The translations under genes were made by a program, and so were the position numbers. Of a stretch of DNA of 64,000 nt, positions 1-7,805 are shown piece by piece. This stretch comes from Bombella mellum (GTDB taxonomy: Bacteria; Pseudomonadota; Alphaproteobacteria; Acetobacterales; Acetobacteraceae). The stretch lies in NCBI RefSeq assembly GCF_014048465.1, contig NZ_PDLY01000003.1, positions 1 through 64,000 on the forward strand. The letters run 5' to 3'. Each line of letters begins with the position of its first letter. Positions within the stretch are counted from its first letter, which is position 1. The notes beneath the pieces are model-generated. The model saw nothing but the letters and a program-made list of their open reading frames with translations, did not search any database and was not told the DNA's origin.

Positions 1-48
1 AGGCTCATAACCTGAAGGTCGTAGGTTCAAATCCTACCCCCGCATCCA
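1..48 (+). tRNA. Initiator tRNA-fMet (CAT), 3' part only
   Basis: The 5' end lies outside the window; the visible part begins at tRNA position 29. The anticodon loop CTCATAA carries the CAT anticodon, and the variable loop, T-arm (GTAGG / TTCAAAT / CCTAC) and acceptor strand CCCCGCA match bacterial initiator tRNA, including A72, which leaves position 1:72 unpaired in this family. CCA is encoded. Two differences from the E. coli initiator are visible. The first of the three anticodon-stem G-C pairs is A29-U41, followed by G30-C40 and G31-C39. The discriminator base (73) is T instead of A. Confidence 0.9.
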
Positions 49-176
49 TCCATATACTCCCCCTCAAATATAAATCAGGTCGTCAGGCTCGAGCCAGAAA
101 TAAGGCTGCGTGGCATCACTCCACATACTCTCCAACCTATGCTATCCTCCCCGCGTAGACCGATGGTGTTGAGAAT
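49..176. other. Spacer between tRNA-fMet and CRISPR array
   Basis: These 128 bases contain no credible gene. In crRNA sense this is the upstream flank of the array, so it could act as a leader or carry a promoter, but I see no clear -35/-10 pair and no long AT-rich leader of the usual kind. No second copy of the tRNA 3' end was noticed in the window, so there is no evidence for a tRNA-borne attachment site. Confidence 0.4.
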
Positions 177-1070
177 GCCGTGGTTTCCCTACCGATTTGT
201 CTATGGTAGACTCGGTCACGAACTGCCCGGATGTCAACGTTGGCCGTGGTTTCCCTACCGATTTGTCTATGGTAGCCTCCCATCAATCGCAACCACTTGG
301 ATGAAGTTGCCGTGGTTTCCCTACCGATTTGTCTATGGTAGCCTAAAAGAAGCTCAGGGTCCAACGATAAAACAGCCGTGGTTTCCCTACCGATTTGTCT
401 ATGGTAGCCTACCAATGGCTTGCTTGGGGCAACAATCTGGGCCGTGGTTTCCCTACCGATTTGTCTATGGTAGCCTGACGGCTGCGGCTGTCCGTCCACC
501 AGCTGGGCCGTGGTTTCCCTACCGATTTGTCTATGGTAGCCTACATTCTCCCACCGGATATGAACGGAACGTGCCGTGGTTTCCCTACCGATTTGTCTAT
601 GGTAGCCTCTGGCACGGCAGTTCAAGGACAACTCCCCGGCCGTGGTTTCCCTACCGATTTGTCTATGGTAGCCTCCCCTAGTGTGGAAGCACTGTGTCCA
701 TACCGCCGTGGTTTCCCTACCGATTTGTCTATGGTAGCCTGGTCTTTGTTTTTCTGGACAATGGAGAGATGCCGTGGTTTCCCTACCGATTTGTCTATGG
801 TAGCCTACCGTAGAAATGCATTCAGTTCACCCCCGAGCCGTGGTTTCCCTACCGATTTGTCTATGGTAGCCTAACGCATGGGGGCAGCCCGTCTGGACTG
901 GGGCCGTGGTTTCCCTACCGATTTGTCTATGGTAGCCTTCAACAAGTTTTCAATGTACGCAGTGCATTGCCGTGGTTTCCCTACCGATTTGTCTATGGTA
1001 GCCTCTATTGACGCATGGGAAGGTTACTGCCCAGGCCGTGGTTTCCCTACCGATTTGTCTATGGTAGCCT
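177..1070 (+). CRISPR. Type II-C CRISPR array, 14 repeats of 36 bp, 13 spacers of 30 bp
   Basis: Repeats start at 177 and then every 66 bases to 1035. Each is 36 bp, begins GCCGTGG and ends GGTAGCCT. Thirteen repeats look identical; the first (177-212) has a single change, C to A at repeat position 34. All spacers are exactly 30 bp and differ from one another. The plus strand is taken as crRNA sense for two reasons: the repeat's 3' half (ATTTGTCTATGGTA...T) resembles the Campylobacter jejuni II-C repeat, and the plus-strand anti-repeat near cas9 is complementary to this strand. The repeat end TGGTAGCCT fits an extended -10 element, so each spacer may have its own promoter. The cas genes converge on the array. 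Confidence 0.98.
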
Positions 1071-1140
1071 AGCTTGAGCGTAACGGACTGATACTGCATG
1101 ATTTTTCGCTGTTTTGCGGCCGAAAATCATAGCAGTATCA
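1071..1140. repeat. Long imperfect hairpin between the array and the cas2 stop
   Basis: Arms 1089-1108 and 1121-1140 pair over about 19 bp with one bulged base on each side and a 12-base loop. The right arm covers the cas2 stop codon (1127-1129). CTGTTTTGCG occurs in the loop (1109-1118) and again just outside the stem (1142-1151). There is no T-run typical of an intrinsic terminator. It may end the converging cas and crRNA transcripts, or be part of the site where new spacers are integrated; both are inference. Confidence 0.7.
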
Positions 1141-1456
1141 TCTGTTTTGCGCCTGCTTGTTCGGCTTTTTTTGCAAGACCAAGCATTATTTCCATCCGTC
1201 CGTATTGTTTGTCCGTGACCTGAAGTGCCCGGACACTGCCTTCTCTGGGCAGGACTGAGCGCACACGACGCACATGTTTGTCCAGACTGTCCTGACCACG
1301 TCCGACACGGACATAGACAGAATATTGTAGCATGATGAAACCATCGTCCCGTAAAAAATTGCGGAAACGGGTGGCCTGTCGACGTTGGCTTTTTGTCCGG
1401 ACAGGGAGATCGAAAAAAATCATCAGCCACAAGAATCGGGCCTCCTCCGCTTTCAT
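1127..1456 (-). CDS. cas2: CRISPR-associated endonuclease Cas2
   Basis: 109 aa, the normal Cas2 size. The N-terminal beta strand LWLMIFFDLPV carries the conserved aspartate of the ferredoxin-like fold, followed by RFRNFLRDDGFIMLQYSVYVRV, typical of type II Cas2. With Cas1 it forms the adaptation complex that inserts spacers into the array. Its start codon overlaps the cas1 stop by 4 bases (ATGA), so translation is probably coupled. It is the last gene of cas9-cas1-cas2 and ends inside the hairpin next to the array. No cas4 or csn2 is present, as expected for subtype II-C. Confidence 0.96.
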   Translation of the reverse strand: MKAEEARFLWLMIFFDLPVRTKSQRRQATRFRNFLRDDGFIMLQYSVYVRVGRGQDSLDKHVRRVRSVLPREGSVRALQVTDKQYGRMEIMLGLAKKAEQAGAKQMILL

Positions 1457-2355
1457 GGGGTTGTTCCTCCCGTCGGGAGGACGGGCAACTGGAGCAGGGC
1501 CGCACTGCTATGCTCAAGAGCCTGTACCAGACTGGTGGCAATCTTTTCTGTGGCTGTCAGAATGCTTACAGTCTCCTGACCTATCAGAGCAGACTGTGAC
1601 AGAACACCAGTCATGAAATGGCGATCTTCGAGGGTAATGTCGCCTTCGTCAGGCTCCAGCTGATGACGTGCCACCATCTGGTCCACATAGGGGCGGAAAG
1701 GTTCGATAAGGTCATCCGCAAGATTGAAAGCATTCATGCGGGACGCATGATGGAGCCCCAGTGACGGTATCAGGCCTACCGCCACGCAGGCACGGGCGAT
1801 GGCGGCACGGAGGACGGCATAGCCGTAATTCAGTAATCCATTGCGTCTGTCAGCCCTGTCAGCCCGGGTAAAATCTGGAAAAAGATGGGACCAGTAGAAA
1901 CGTGCTGCCTGTGCTTCAATATTGTCCCGGTCGCCCGATGTGACCCGTCCCGTCATGTTTTGCAGCTGTCGGGCTTTTGGACATTCACGTGCTGCCAGAA
2001 CGGCCGCCTGATTGTTTATCTTGCTGATGACGATCTGCTGCCAGAGACGTTTCTGAAGTGGCTGCGAGGCGGAAATCTGGGATTGTATGATGTCCGCCTG
2101 AGCATAATGCTGGTGAAAGGGAAGAAGAAGCCCTGCCGGGTGATGTTTGTCATCCGGCACGGTCAGGATGAGGCCGTTGGTGGCAAAAGCGGAGAGCAGG
2201 GCTCCAGAGAAGGTGGCCTGTGGCGTATCCAGTATGCAGCAGGCCACATCCTCCAGTGGCAGGGCGATGGTATCGTCGCCCTGCGTGATGACGATCTGTC
2301 GGTCCTTCAGGCTCAGTCGGGCCGGACGGGAGATGTGCACACAACGCCATGCCAT
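1453..2355 (-). CDS. cas1: CRISPR-associated endonuclease Cas1 (type II)
   Basis: 300 aa integrase of the CRISPR adaptation complex. The catalytic-domain signature is clear: NGLLNYGYAVLRAAIARA, then GLIPSLGLHHASRMNAFNLA and DDLIEPFRP, containing the conserved metal-binding Glu/His/Asp region of the Cas1 family. The N-terminal beta domain is intact. The start MAWRCVHIS lies 43 bases inside the 3' end of cas9 in another frame; this start fits the family and no later one is better, so the overlap is probably real and implies coupled translation. The 3' end overlaps cas2 by 4 bases. Confidence 0.97.
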   Translation of the reverse strand: MAWRCVHISRPARLSLKDRQIVITQGDDTIALPLEDVACCILDTPQATFSGALLSAFATNGLILTVPDDKHHPAGLLLPFHQHYAQADIIQSQISASQPLQKRLWQQIVISKINNQAAVLAARECPKARQLQNMTGRVTSGDRDNIEAQAARFYWSHLFPDFTRADRADRRNGLLNYGYAVLRAAIARACVAVGLIPSLGLHHASRMNAFNLADDLIEPFRPYVDQMVARHQLEPDEGDITLEDRHFMTGVLSQSALIGQETVSILTATEKIATSLVQALEHSSAALLQLPVLPTGGTTP

Positions 2356-5300
2356 GTTCGTGTCTCCTTCCTGACAGGTGACAGCTCTCCAAAACGGTTG
2401 ATGGCCAGTTTCTGGACGTTATCCAGTGTCTTTATGCCGATACCTCTCTGGGGTGGCTTTTTGTTGGCAGGATCGGCCAGGGCAATGGCAGCCGTGGAAC
2501 GGTCACAGCCGGCAAAGTATCCCTCGATGATGGTATCCTTTTTTGTAAGACGCACATAGCTGCGGGGATAGAGACTGAACTGGAACTGGGCTTCAGGCCC
2601 CATGACAGGCCAGTGTTCTTCTGCCTTGCCGGAGGCCATGGCCCTGTCGGGTGGAGTCGGCCAGCGGGAACGGTTCATCACCTGATGACGATAGATGGGC
2701 ACCAGATACCATCTCACTTTGCCTTTTTTCCCAGTGACCCTGAAGACGTCGACCCGTGTCATCTCGCCTCTGTCCGCCATGCCGCCCCGAACGGGAACAG
2801 CCGGTTTTTTCCTTGTGGCAAGACGGACCTTGTGGATCAGATGGCCTTCATCTGCTGTGGCGCATGGCGTTCTTGGCGGGGTGTCCGCTGGTTTGCCTGC
2901 CTCTATCCAGGTACGGAGAGAGGTGATGAGACCGGCATTCCGGTCTGGGTCCTTGATGTTGGACAGGTCAGACAGGGTCAGTTTTTCAACGGGTTTGCGT
3001 TCATAGATGACAGGTCCGGTGTCTTCATCCCGCACCTGCCGTATGGTGGCGGCGTGGCCTTCCCCACGGGCACGTTGCCGTTCGGGACGGGCCACCAGAA
3101 TGGACCCGTATTTTTCCTCCAGCTGTTCCCGGAAACCGGCCCAGGGTGGGGCAATGTCCCGCATGGGGCGGGGAAGGCCCTGCTGTTCATTTTCCTGGAA
3201 GGATTTCGTGAGTTTCTGGATTTCTGCTTCACTGATGGCGGCAACGATGGCGGCATCCAATGCATGATGGCGGTCGTCACGGAGACGCTTTCCATCGACT
3301 TTCTTGAGGGATTCAACCCCCCAGGCATGGCGCAGGGCGGCTGTCAGGGCACCGGGACGGGTGAAGACCCGCCGTTTCCCTCCTTTTTCGGCCCGTTGGC
3401 CACGGGGGTAAAGCAGGCGTGCCGCCTCGGCCATGAGGCGTGCCGCATGGCGGGTGTCGTTGAGATTGCGGGTGCGGAAACGCTCTTCTGTTTCCTTGCT
3501 GCTTTTCAGAAGGAAATTGCGTTTTTTTAGCCCCTTCAGTTGCCTGTTGGTTTCCACGGTAGCCACAAACCTGTCCCAGGCCTCCTGCCCCCGTGTGCCA
3601 TGAATCCATTCATGAGGTGTCAGCCCCTTCTTGGCCTGGTTTTCTTTCGCAAAGCAGAGGCCCTTGTTGTTGTAGCTGTCATCGCCAAAACGTGACCAGG
3701 GGAGGATATGATCGACCTGGAGGCGGTTGTCCCGTGCCATGAGCAGGTCCGGTGGAATGGATTTCCCTGAGTAGCAGCAGTGCCCTTCCTGCTCCTTCCA
3801 GAGGCGGTATCGGAGCAGAAGGTCTGAAGGAACATCATCGATTTTCAGAAGGTCACGGATTTCCTGACGTTCCCTCTCACGCTGTCTGGTCGTGGCTTCG
3901 AGATTCTTCTCAATTTCCCGTCTTTTTTCGAGGCTGTTGCCGACATCACGGGCCAGCTCGATGCAGATCGCTCCGGGCAGGCCCCAGCGGTTGCGCATGG
4001 CCCAGAGCTGTTTCATGCCCTCGCTCAGGGCCTTTCTGGCAACCGGATTGGCAATGCTGTCACGAACGTCGTCCATGAGGGTCTGGAACCTGGCTCTGGT
4101 ATCCACAGTCTCCCGGCTGCTGAGTTTTGAAGCGGCATGATCGTACCCGACCCTTTCGCAGGCCTTGTCATATGTCAGCCCCTGCTGGAGAAAAGGGATG
4201 AGAGCCCGTGCGGCCTTGTCCGAGAGAGAGGAGGCACCCCTGAATTTTGCAAAGGGGTTCCTGTCACTCAGCAGGGCCTGACTGAGCAGGGCATGGGCTT
4301 CAGCGGGCAGGCCGATCTGGCCCAGTTTCTCAATGATGGTGTCGGCCAGCTCATGAAAACTTATGATCCATGCGGCCCGGTCGAGCAGTTCAGGCTGTGG
4401 CAGAAGCTGCCGCCACAGCGTTTCCCCCAGAATCTTGCGGAATGTGGCCGTACCGGCCAGAGCTTCGCCTGTCCTGCTGGTGATGTCCTGTTTTTCCTGG
4501 TCTGGCGAGATGGTGACGAAACGCTGGTCATCACGCAGGCCGATGAGTTTCCGTACGGCGTCTCCCGTCAGCCTGCGTGTTGTCCCGGCAGTCTCGCAGG
4601 CAAGGCGCAGCTCTTCTGAAGTCAGGGGCCGCTCTGTCGGACCGTCCGTGACACGCAGGTTCACGAGCCGGCAAAGAAGGCGGAACCGTTCGAATGAGGG
4701 GGAAAAACGGGATGACCGTTTTTCATCAGGTTCAAAAGGGCAGGCAGCCACGAGCGTGCCGCTGTCCTGCATGGGACGCTGCCGGAAGGCTATGCGGGTG
4801 AAGGCCTCTTCAAGGTCGGCACTGGCGACGGAATTGCCCAGGGCATGTTGCCTGCTGAAGAGGAGCTTTGTTTCATGTTCCAGATCATCCCGGCTCATCG
4901 TACGGTCAAAGAGGCCAGCCCGGTTGCGTCGCCGCTGAACATAGGCAGGATCACGGGCAAACATCTCACCGACCGTCCGGTATCGGGCTGACCGCTCCCT
5001 GGTTGTTGCCAGGGCTGCCAGCATCTTGCTGTCGTCAGATGGAGCATTGCCGTCGACACGTTTGGCTGCTGACCTGAAGCCCCGTCGTTTGGCGATATGG
5101 GCCAGTGCCACGGCAAATTCCTGAGGCGTCAGCGGGTGGTCTAGCCCTTTTGCTCTCATCTCCCAGGGGTCAATGGCAGGCTGGCGCAGGGCGTCCGGAT
5201 GTGACGTGCCGATCAGCCCATGTTCGGCGAAAAGGCGGCGGATCTCGGCCATCCTGTTGCGACGGCGGCGAAGAATGCGGCGCAGGAGACGGTTGGTGCG

Positions 5301-5474
5301 CCTGATCTGGTTGGTGGGTGTCCTCTCCTTGTCCGTTTCGGGAACATCGAAACACCAGCTGCCAAGAGCCTTGACGGCACCGTCTGTTCCTGATCGTTCC
5401 AGCACGGCCCATCCGCATGATCCAATACCGAGATCAATGCCAAAAAGGAGTGCTTCTGAAATTTGATGGCTCAT
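2313..5474 (-). CDS. cas9: RNA-guided DNA endonuclease Cas9, compact type II-C
   Basis: 1053 aa from ATG 5474, preceded by GGGAGGAAAC nine bases upstream. An upstream in-frame start would run through the tracrRNA promoter and anti-repeat and is rejected. Visible parts: RuvC-I with FGIDLGIGSCGWAVLE (D14), arginine-rich bridge helix around residues 55-80, REC lobe, RuvC-II AICIELARD (E506), HNH domain with LQVDHILPWSRF (D588, H589) and N612, RuvC-III RHHALDAA (H736/H737, D740), and a C-terminal PAM-interacting region. All nuclease residues are present, so both strands should be cut. Length and HNH spacing are very close to Neisseria meningitidis Cas9. PAM and guide length cannot be read directly. 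First gene of cas9-cas1-cas2. Confidence 0.97.
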   Translation of the reverse strand: MSHQISEALLFGIDLGIGSCGWAVLERSGTDGAVKALGSWCFDVPETDKERTPTNQIRRTNRLLRRILRRRRNRMAEIRRLFAEHGLIGTSHPDALRQPAIDPWEMRAKGLDHPLTPQEFAVALAHIAKRRGFRSAAKRVDGNAPSDDSKMLAALATTRERSARYRTVGEMFARDPAYVQRRRNRAGLFDRTMSRDDLEHETKLLFSRQHALGNSVASADLEEAFTRIAFRQRPMQDSGTLVAACPFEPDEKRSSRFSPSFERFRLLCRLVNLRVTDGPTERPLTSEELRLACETAGTTRRLTGDAVRKLIGLRDDQRFVTISPDQEKQDITSRTGEALAGTATFRKILGETLWRQLLPQPELLDRAAWIISFHELADTIIEKLGQIGLPAEAHALLSQALLSDRNPFAKFRGASSLSDKAARALIPFLQQGLTYDKACERVGYDHAASKLSSRETVDTRARFQTLMDDVRDSIANPVARKALSEGMKQLWAMRNRWGLPGAICIELARDVGNSLEKRREIEKNLEATTRQRERERQEIRDLLKIDDVPSDLLLRYRLWKEQEGHCCYSGKSIPPDLLMARDNRLQVDHILPWSRFGDDSYNNKGLCFAKENQAKKGLTPHEWIHGTRGQEAWDRFVATVETNRQLKGLKKRNFLLKSSKETEERFRTRNLNDTRHAARLMAEAARLLYPRGQRAEKGGKRRVFTRPGALTAALRHAWGVESLKKVDGKRLRDDRHHALDAAIVAAISEAEIQKLTKSFQENEQQGLPRPMRDIAPPWAGFREQLEEKYGSILVARPERQRARGEGHAATIRQVRDEDTGPVIYERKPVEKLTLSDLSNIKDPDRNAGLITSLRTWIEAGKPADTPPRTPCATADEGHLIHKVRLATRKKPAVPVRGGMADRGEMTRVDVFRVTGKKGKVRWYLVPIYRHQVMNRSRWPTPPDRAMASGKAEEHWPVMGPEAQFQFSLYPRSYVRLTKKDTIIEGYFAGCDRSTAAIALADPANKKPPQRGIGIKTLDNVQKLAINRFGELSPVRKETRTWHGVVCTSPVRPD

Positions 5475-5496
5475 GAAATGTTTCCTCCCGTTCAGA

Positions 5497-5525
5497 TTGA
5501 CAGAATTCAGCATGTTCCGTAGGAA
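5497..5525 (+). promoter_or_regulatory. Predicted tracrRNA promoter
   Basis: A perfect -35 TTGACA (5497-5502), a 17-base spacer and TAGGAA (5520-5525) lie on the plus strand between the cas9 start and the anti-repeat. A start 6-7 bases past the -10 would fall at 5532, the first base of the anti-repeat. It is divergent from cas9. Confidence 0.65.
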
Positions 5526-5531
5526 GGGAAC

Positions 5532-5645
5532 AGACAAATCGGTTGGGAAACCACGGTAACATGGTTTTCCATGTGAAGGATTACCTCTTCCTGCGTTTTC
5601 GTGGGGAGAGGGATTCCCTTTCCTGAAGGTTTCAGGGTCTGTCTT
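5532..5645 (+). ncRNA. tracrRNA of the type II-C system
   Basis: Bases 5532-5556 are an anti-repeat complementary to repeat positions 2-26 with one mismatch (at repeat position 14). Three hairpins follow: ACATGG-TTTT-CCATGT (5559-5574), a 12-bp stem with a TTTT loop (5584-5595 with 5600-5611, including G-U pairs), and CCTGAA-GGT-TTCAGG (5622-5636). This order, anti-repeat at the 5' end and hairpins behind it, is that of known II-C tracrRNAs. The 3' end is uncertain because no long T-run is seen; TCTGTCTT follows the third hairpin. The RNA would pair with pre-crRNA for RNase III processing and load into Cas9. Confidence 0.88.
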
Positions 5646-5666
5646 CCGTTGAAAATTGAGGTCTGG

Positions 5667-6614
5667 TCAGGGAGTGGCCCGGTAGATAATGAGGCCCCGT
5701 CTCTGCCTGACATAGTCATCCAGTGGACTGTCCACGACGTAACGATGTTCCGGCAGGGAGGAGGCGTTGCGGAAGTACAGACCGTGATTCTGCCATATGG
5801 CCAGCCCTATGTGGAATACATCCAGTCCCGGAAGAGGGCTGTAAATGCCGATCACGTCACCATTCCTGATGCGCCCGTGAATCCCGCCTGCTTTCAGGTC
5901 ATTCAGGAATGGCTGTGTTGGCAGGTAGGTGATGAGACGCTTCCTCAGGGGAAGGTCGGGCAGGTAACGGTCGGTTCCCGTGGGAGGCGTCCGGGCTTCG
6001 TGGGCCGTGGCCTGCGGGCGTTCGGGTGAGGCAGGCCCGTTCTGGTCACTGGAAGGCAGCTTCAGGTTCAGCGTCTTCTCCACATGTCTGGCATAGGGAA
6101 AATCCGGACTCAGATCATGGCAGAGAACGGGTGTTCCGTGCAGCCAGTCGCTCAGGAAATGGCGTCTTTCCCTAAAGGTGACGTGGTGATGGCTGTAGCG
6201 TGTGGCGATCAGGGCGTGGATGAACTGTTCCACGTCCTGGCTCAGGCTGGCGGCCAGAACGATCTCCACGAAGGTCATGCAGTTGACGCCCCGCCATGAG
6301 AGGACGAGTTCTTCCGGCACCGTGGCGGAGCCGATGAGGGGCTGGGCCAGATAGGGCGTGCCCTTCATGGCCTGTGAGATCAGGACGATGCGTTCCTGCC
6401 GGGACCTGTGGGGAGCGATCGAGACAAGATGACTGATCTGCTGGCGGGTCGAGGCTGACAGGGTGGCGAGAGCTGGTGCATCGGATGGAAGAGCGGCAGC
6501 AGTCCGTCGTCCGTTCCGTACGGGATGATGCCCGGTGCTGCCCGCCAGAGAAGGATCACAGAAAATCAGGCCTCCCGCACCAAGGCTGGTGAGGAAGGCC
6601 CGTCTCTTCAGCAT
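5667..6614 (-). CDS. DUF1460 family protein, predicted exported
   Basis: 315 aa from ATG 6614. The N-terminus MLKRRAFLTSLGAGGLIF has a twin-arginine-like RR-x-F-L motif and hydrophobic stretch, suggesting export. The core matches DUF1460 (N-acetylmuramoyl-L-alanine amidase-like, NlpC/P60-related fold): WRGVNCMTFVEIVLAA carries the likely catalytic Cys, and the C-terminal DVFHIGLAIW carries a likely catalytic His. A cell-envelope hydrolase role follows from the family only. A TTG start at 6641 would overlap the stop of the upstream phosphodiesterase gene and add nine residues before the RR motif. The gene lies 19 bases downstream of that gene and is probably co-transcribed; its 3' end converges on the tracrRNA. 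Confidence 0.75.
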   Translation of the reverse strand: MLKRRAFLTSLGAGGLIFCDPSLAGSTGHHPVRNGRRTAAALPSDAPALATLSASTRQQISHLVSIAPHRSRQERIVLISQAMKGTPYLAQPLIGSATVPEELVLSWRGVNCMTFVEIVLAASLSQDVEQFIHALIATRYSHHHVTFRERRHFLSDWLHGTPVLCHDLSPDFPYARHVEKTLNLKLPSSDQNGPASPERPQATAHEARTPPTGTDRYLPDLPLRKRLITYLPTQPFLNDLKAGGIHGRIRNGDVIGIYSPLPGLDVFHIGLAIWQNHGLYFRNASSLPEHRYVVDSPLDDYVRQRRGLIIYRATP

Positions 6615-6633
6615 GGGTACACAACGGCCTCTG

Positions 6634-7653
6634 TCAGACAAGGTAGCGTGCGCTCTGCTCTGCCATCATGAAGTGGATGCCGATGTCATTGCCATCCTGA
6701 AGTTCCCGGTAGATATGCTGGACCGGATGGCCGCCTTCATGGAAGGTTTCCTTCACATGGCTGACCAGCACTCTCAGGCCACGGATGTGGTGACGACCGC
6801 CACAGACATGGCCGAGATCACGCAGGCTCGCCAGAAGGTCCTTGGGGCGGAGCTGGCCGCACAGGGCCTCCTCCGGTTGTCCGTCAGGATAGGTGACCCC
6901 CATGATGATGGCGTGCAGCTTCTTCTCCCGGACCAGAGGGGCGACGGCCTTCCAGAGTTCATGGAGATTCTGTGGGCCGTCCGGCCTGTCAGCCTGGGTG
7001 TCTCCCAGATAGAGGATGGCCTGGCCATGATGCTGGATCAGGAAGGCGGTGGATGTCGTGCTGGCATGGGTGAGCGGCCAGGCGGTCACGTCCAGCCTGC
7101 TGTTCCCGATGGTCTGGCTCTGGCCCGGCTTCATGTCCCGGTAGGTGTACCTGCCTGTCCGGGGCTCCGGTCCTTTGTCGCCCATGACGCCCCAGACACG
7201 GCCATTGAAAAGATGCTCGGCCAGAATAGCGTTGGTCTGCGGCAGGGCATGGATGGGTTTCGGCGTGTCCTCCGGGGAGGACAGGACCAGCCCTGCCACA
7301 TGGTCGAGATGGGCATGGCTGATCAGATAGGCCCTGACAGTCTGCTTGAGGACATGTCCGGCCCGGCCCAGAGCGGAATCCGGCATGATGGGGATGTCGT
7401 CCAGGATACCCCGGGCCTCGGCCCGCTTCAGTCCATGCCCCAGCGTACCAGCATCACAGATGACAGCCTCGTTCGTGCCCAGGGGGCGCACCAGATAGGA
7501 GGACAGGTTGCCGTCGGCCACGCCACTCCGTACCCCAAGGGCCACGATCTCGAAGACGGGATGGCTGTCGGCAAAGGTGACGGGCGTCCCGGCCGATCCT
7601 GCCCGTGTCTTTCTCAGCCGGTCACGGAGCGTTTTCAGGTGATCTAGGGGCAT
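6634..7653 (-). CDS. Class II 3',5'-cyclic-nucleotide phosphodiesterase (metallo-beta-lactamase fold)
   Basis: 339 aa. The metal-binding motif HAHLDHVAGLVLSSPED is the class II phosphodiesterase variant of the metallo-beta-lactamase HxHxDH signature. NLSSYLVRP with the following ICDAGT and the later YLGDTQ and VSHVKE are further family positions. The protein probably hydrolyses cAMP or cGMP. No signal peptide is obvious, so it is likely cytoplasmic, although some relatives are exported. It is first of a two-gene minus-strand unit with the DUF1460 gene and diverges from the DUF3465 gene. Confidence 0.8.
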   Translation of the reverse strand: MPLDHLKTLRDRLRKTRAGSAGTPVTFADSHPVFEIVALGVRSGVADGNLSSYLVRPLGTNEAVICDAGTLGHGLKRAEARGILDDIPIMPDSALGRAGHVLKQTVRAYLISHAHLDHVAGLVLSSPEDTPKPIHALPQTNAILAEHLFNGRVWGVMGDKGPEPRTGRYTYRDMKPGQSQTIGNSRLDVTAWPLTHASTTSTAFLIQHHGQAILYLGDTQADRPDGPQNLHELWKAVAPLVREKKLHAIIMGVTYPDGQPEEALCGQLRPKDLLASLRDLGHVCGGRHHIRGLRVLVSHVKETFHEGGHPVQHIYRELQDGNDIGIHFMMAEQSARYLV

Positions 7654-7805
7654 GGTCTTGTCCTCCCTGACAGCAAGACGGGTGATGGGAGCATCCGGCT
7701 GCGAATGTGGTTGAGCCGTTACGGGTTCATCCAGTAATGATGAAGCCTGTCGAGGATACTCCCGCCTCGCCCACGGGGAAAGGGGGAAGAGGAGAAGGAG
7801 ATGCC

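Noticed and set aside
137-1072. Several ORFs with perfectly repeated peptides on both strands
   Set aside because: They are read through the CRISPR array. The 66-base unit is a multiple of three, so the repeat yields the same peptide each time; there is no gene.
5532-5558. tracrRNA on the minus strand
   Set aside because: In that orientation the crRNA strand would not match known II-C repeat polarity, and the downstream sequence would be the cas9 5' region instead of the three hairpins seen on the plus strand.
1-5660. CRISPR locus as a tRNA-integrated island with att sites
   Set aside because: The locus is next to a tRNA gene, but no integrase and no repeated tRNA 3' end were seen.
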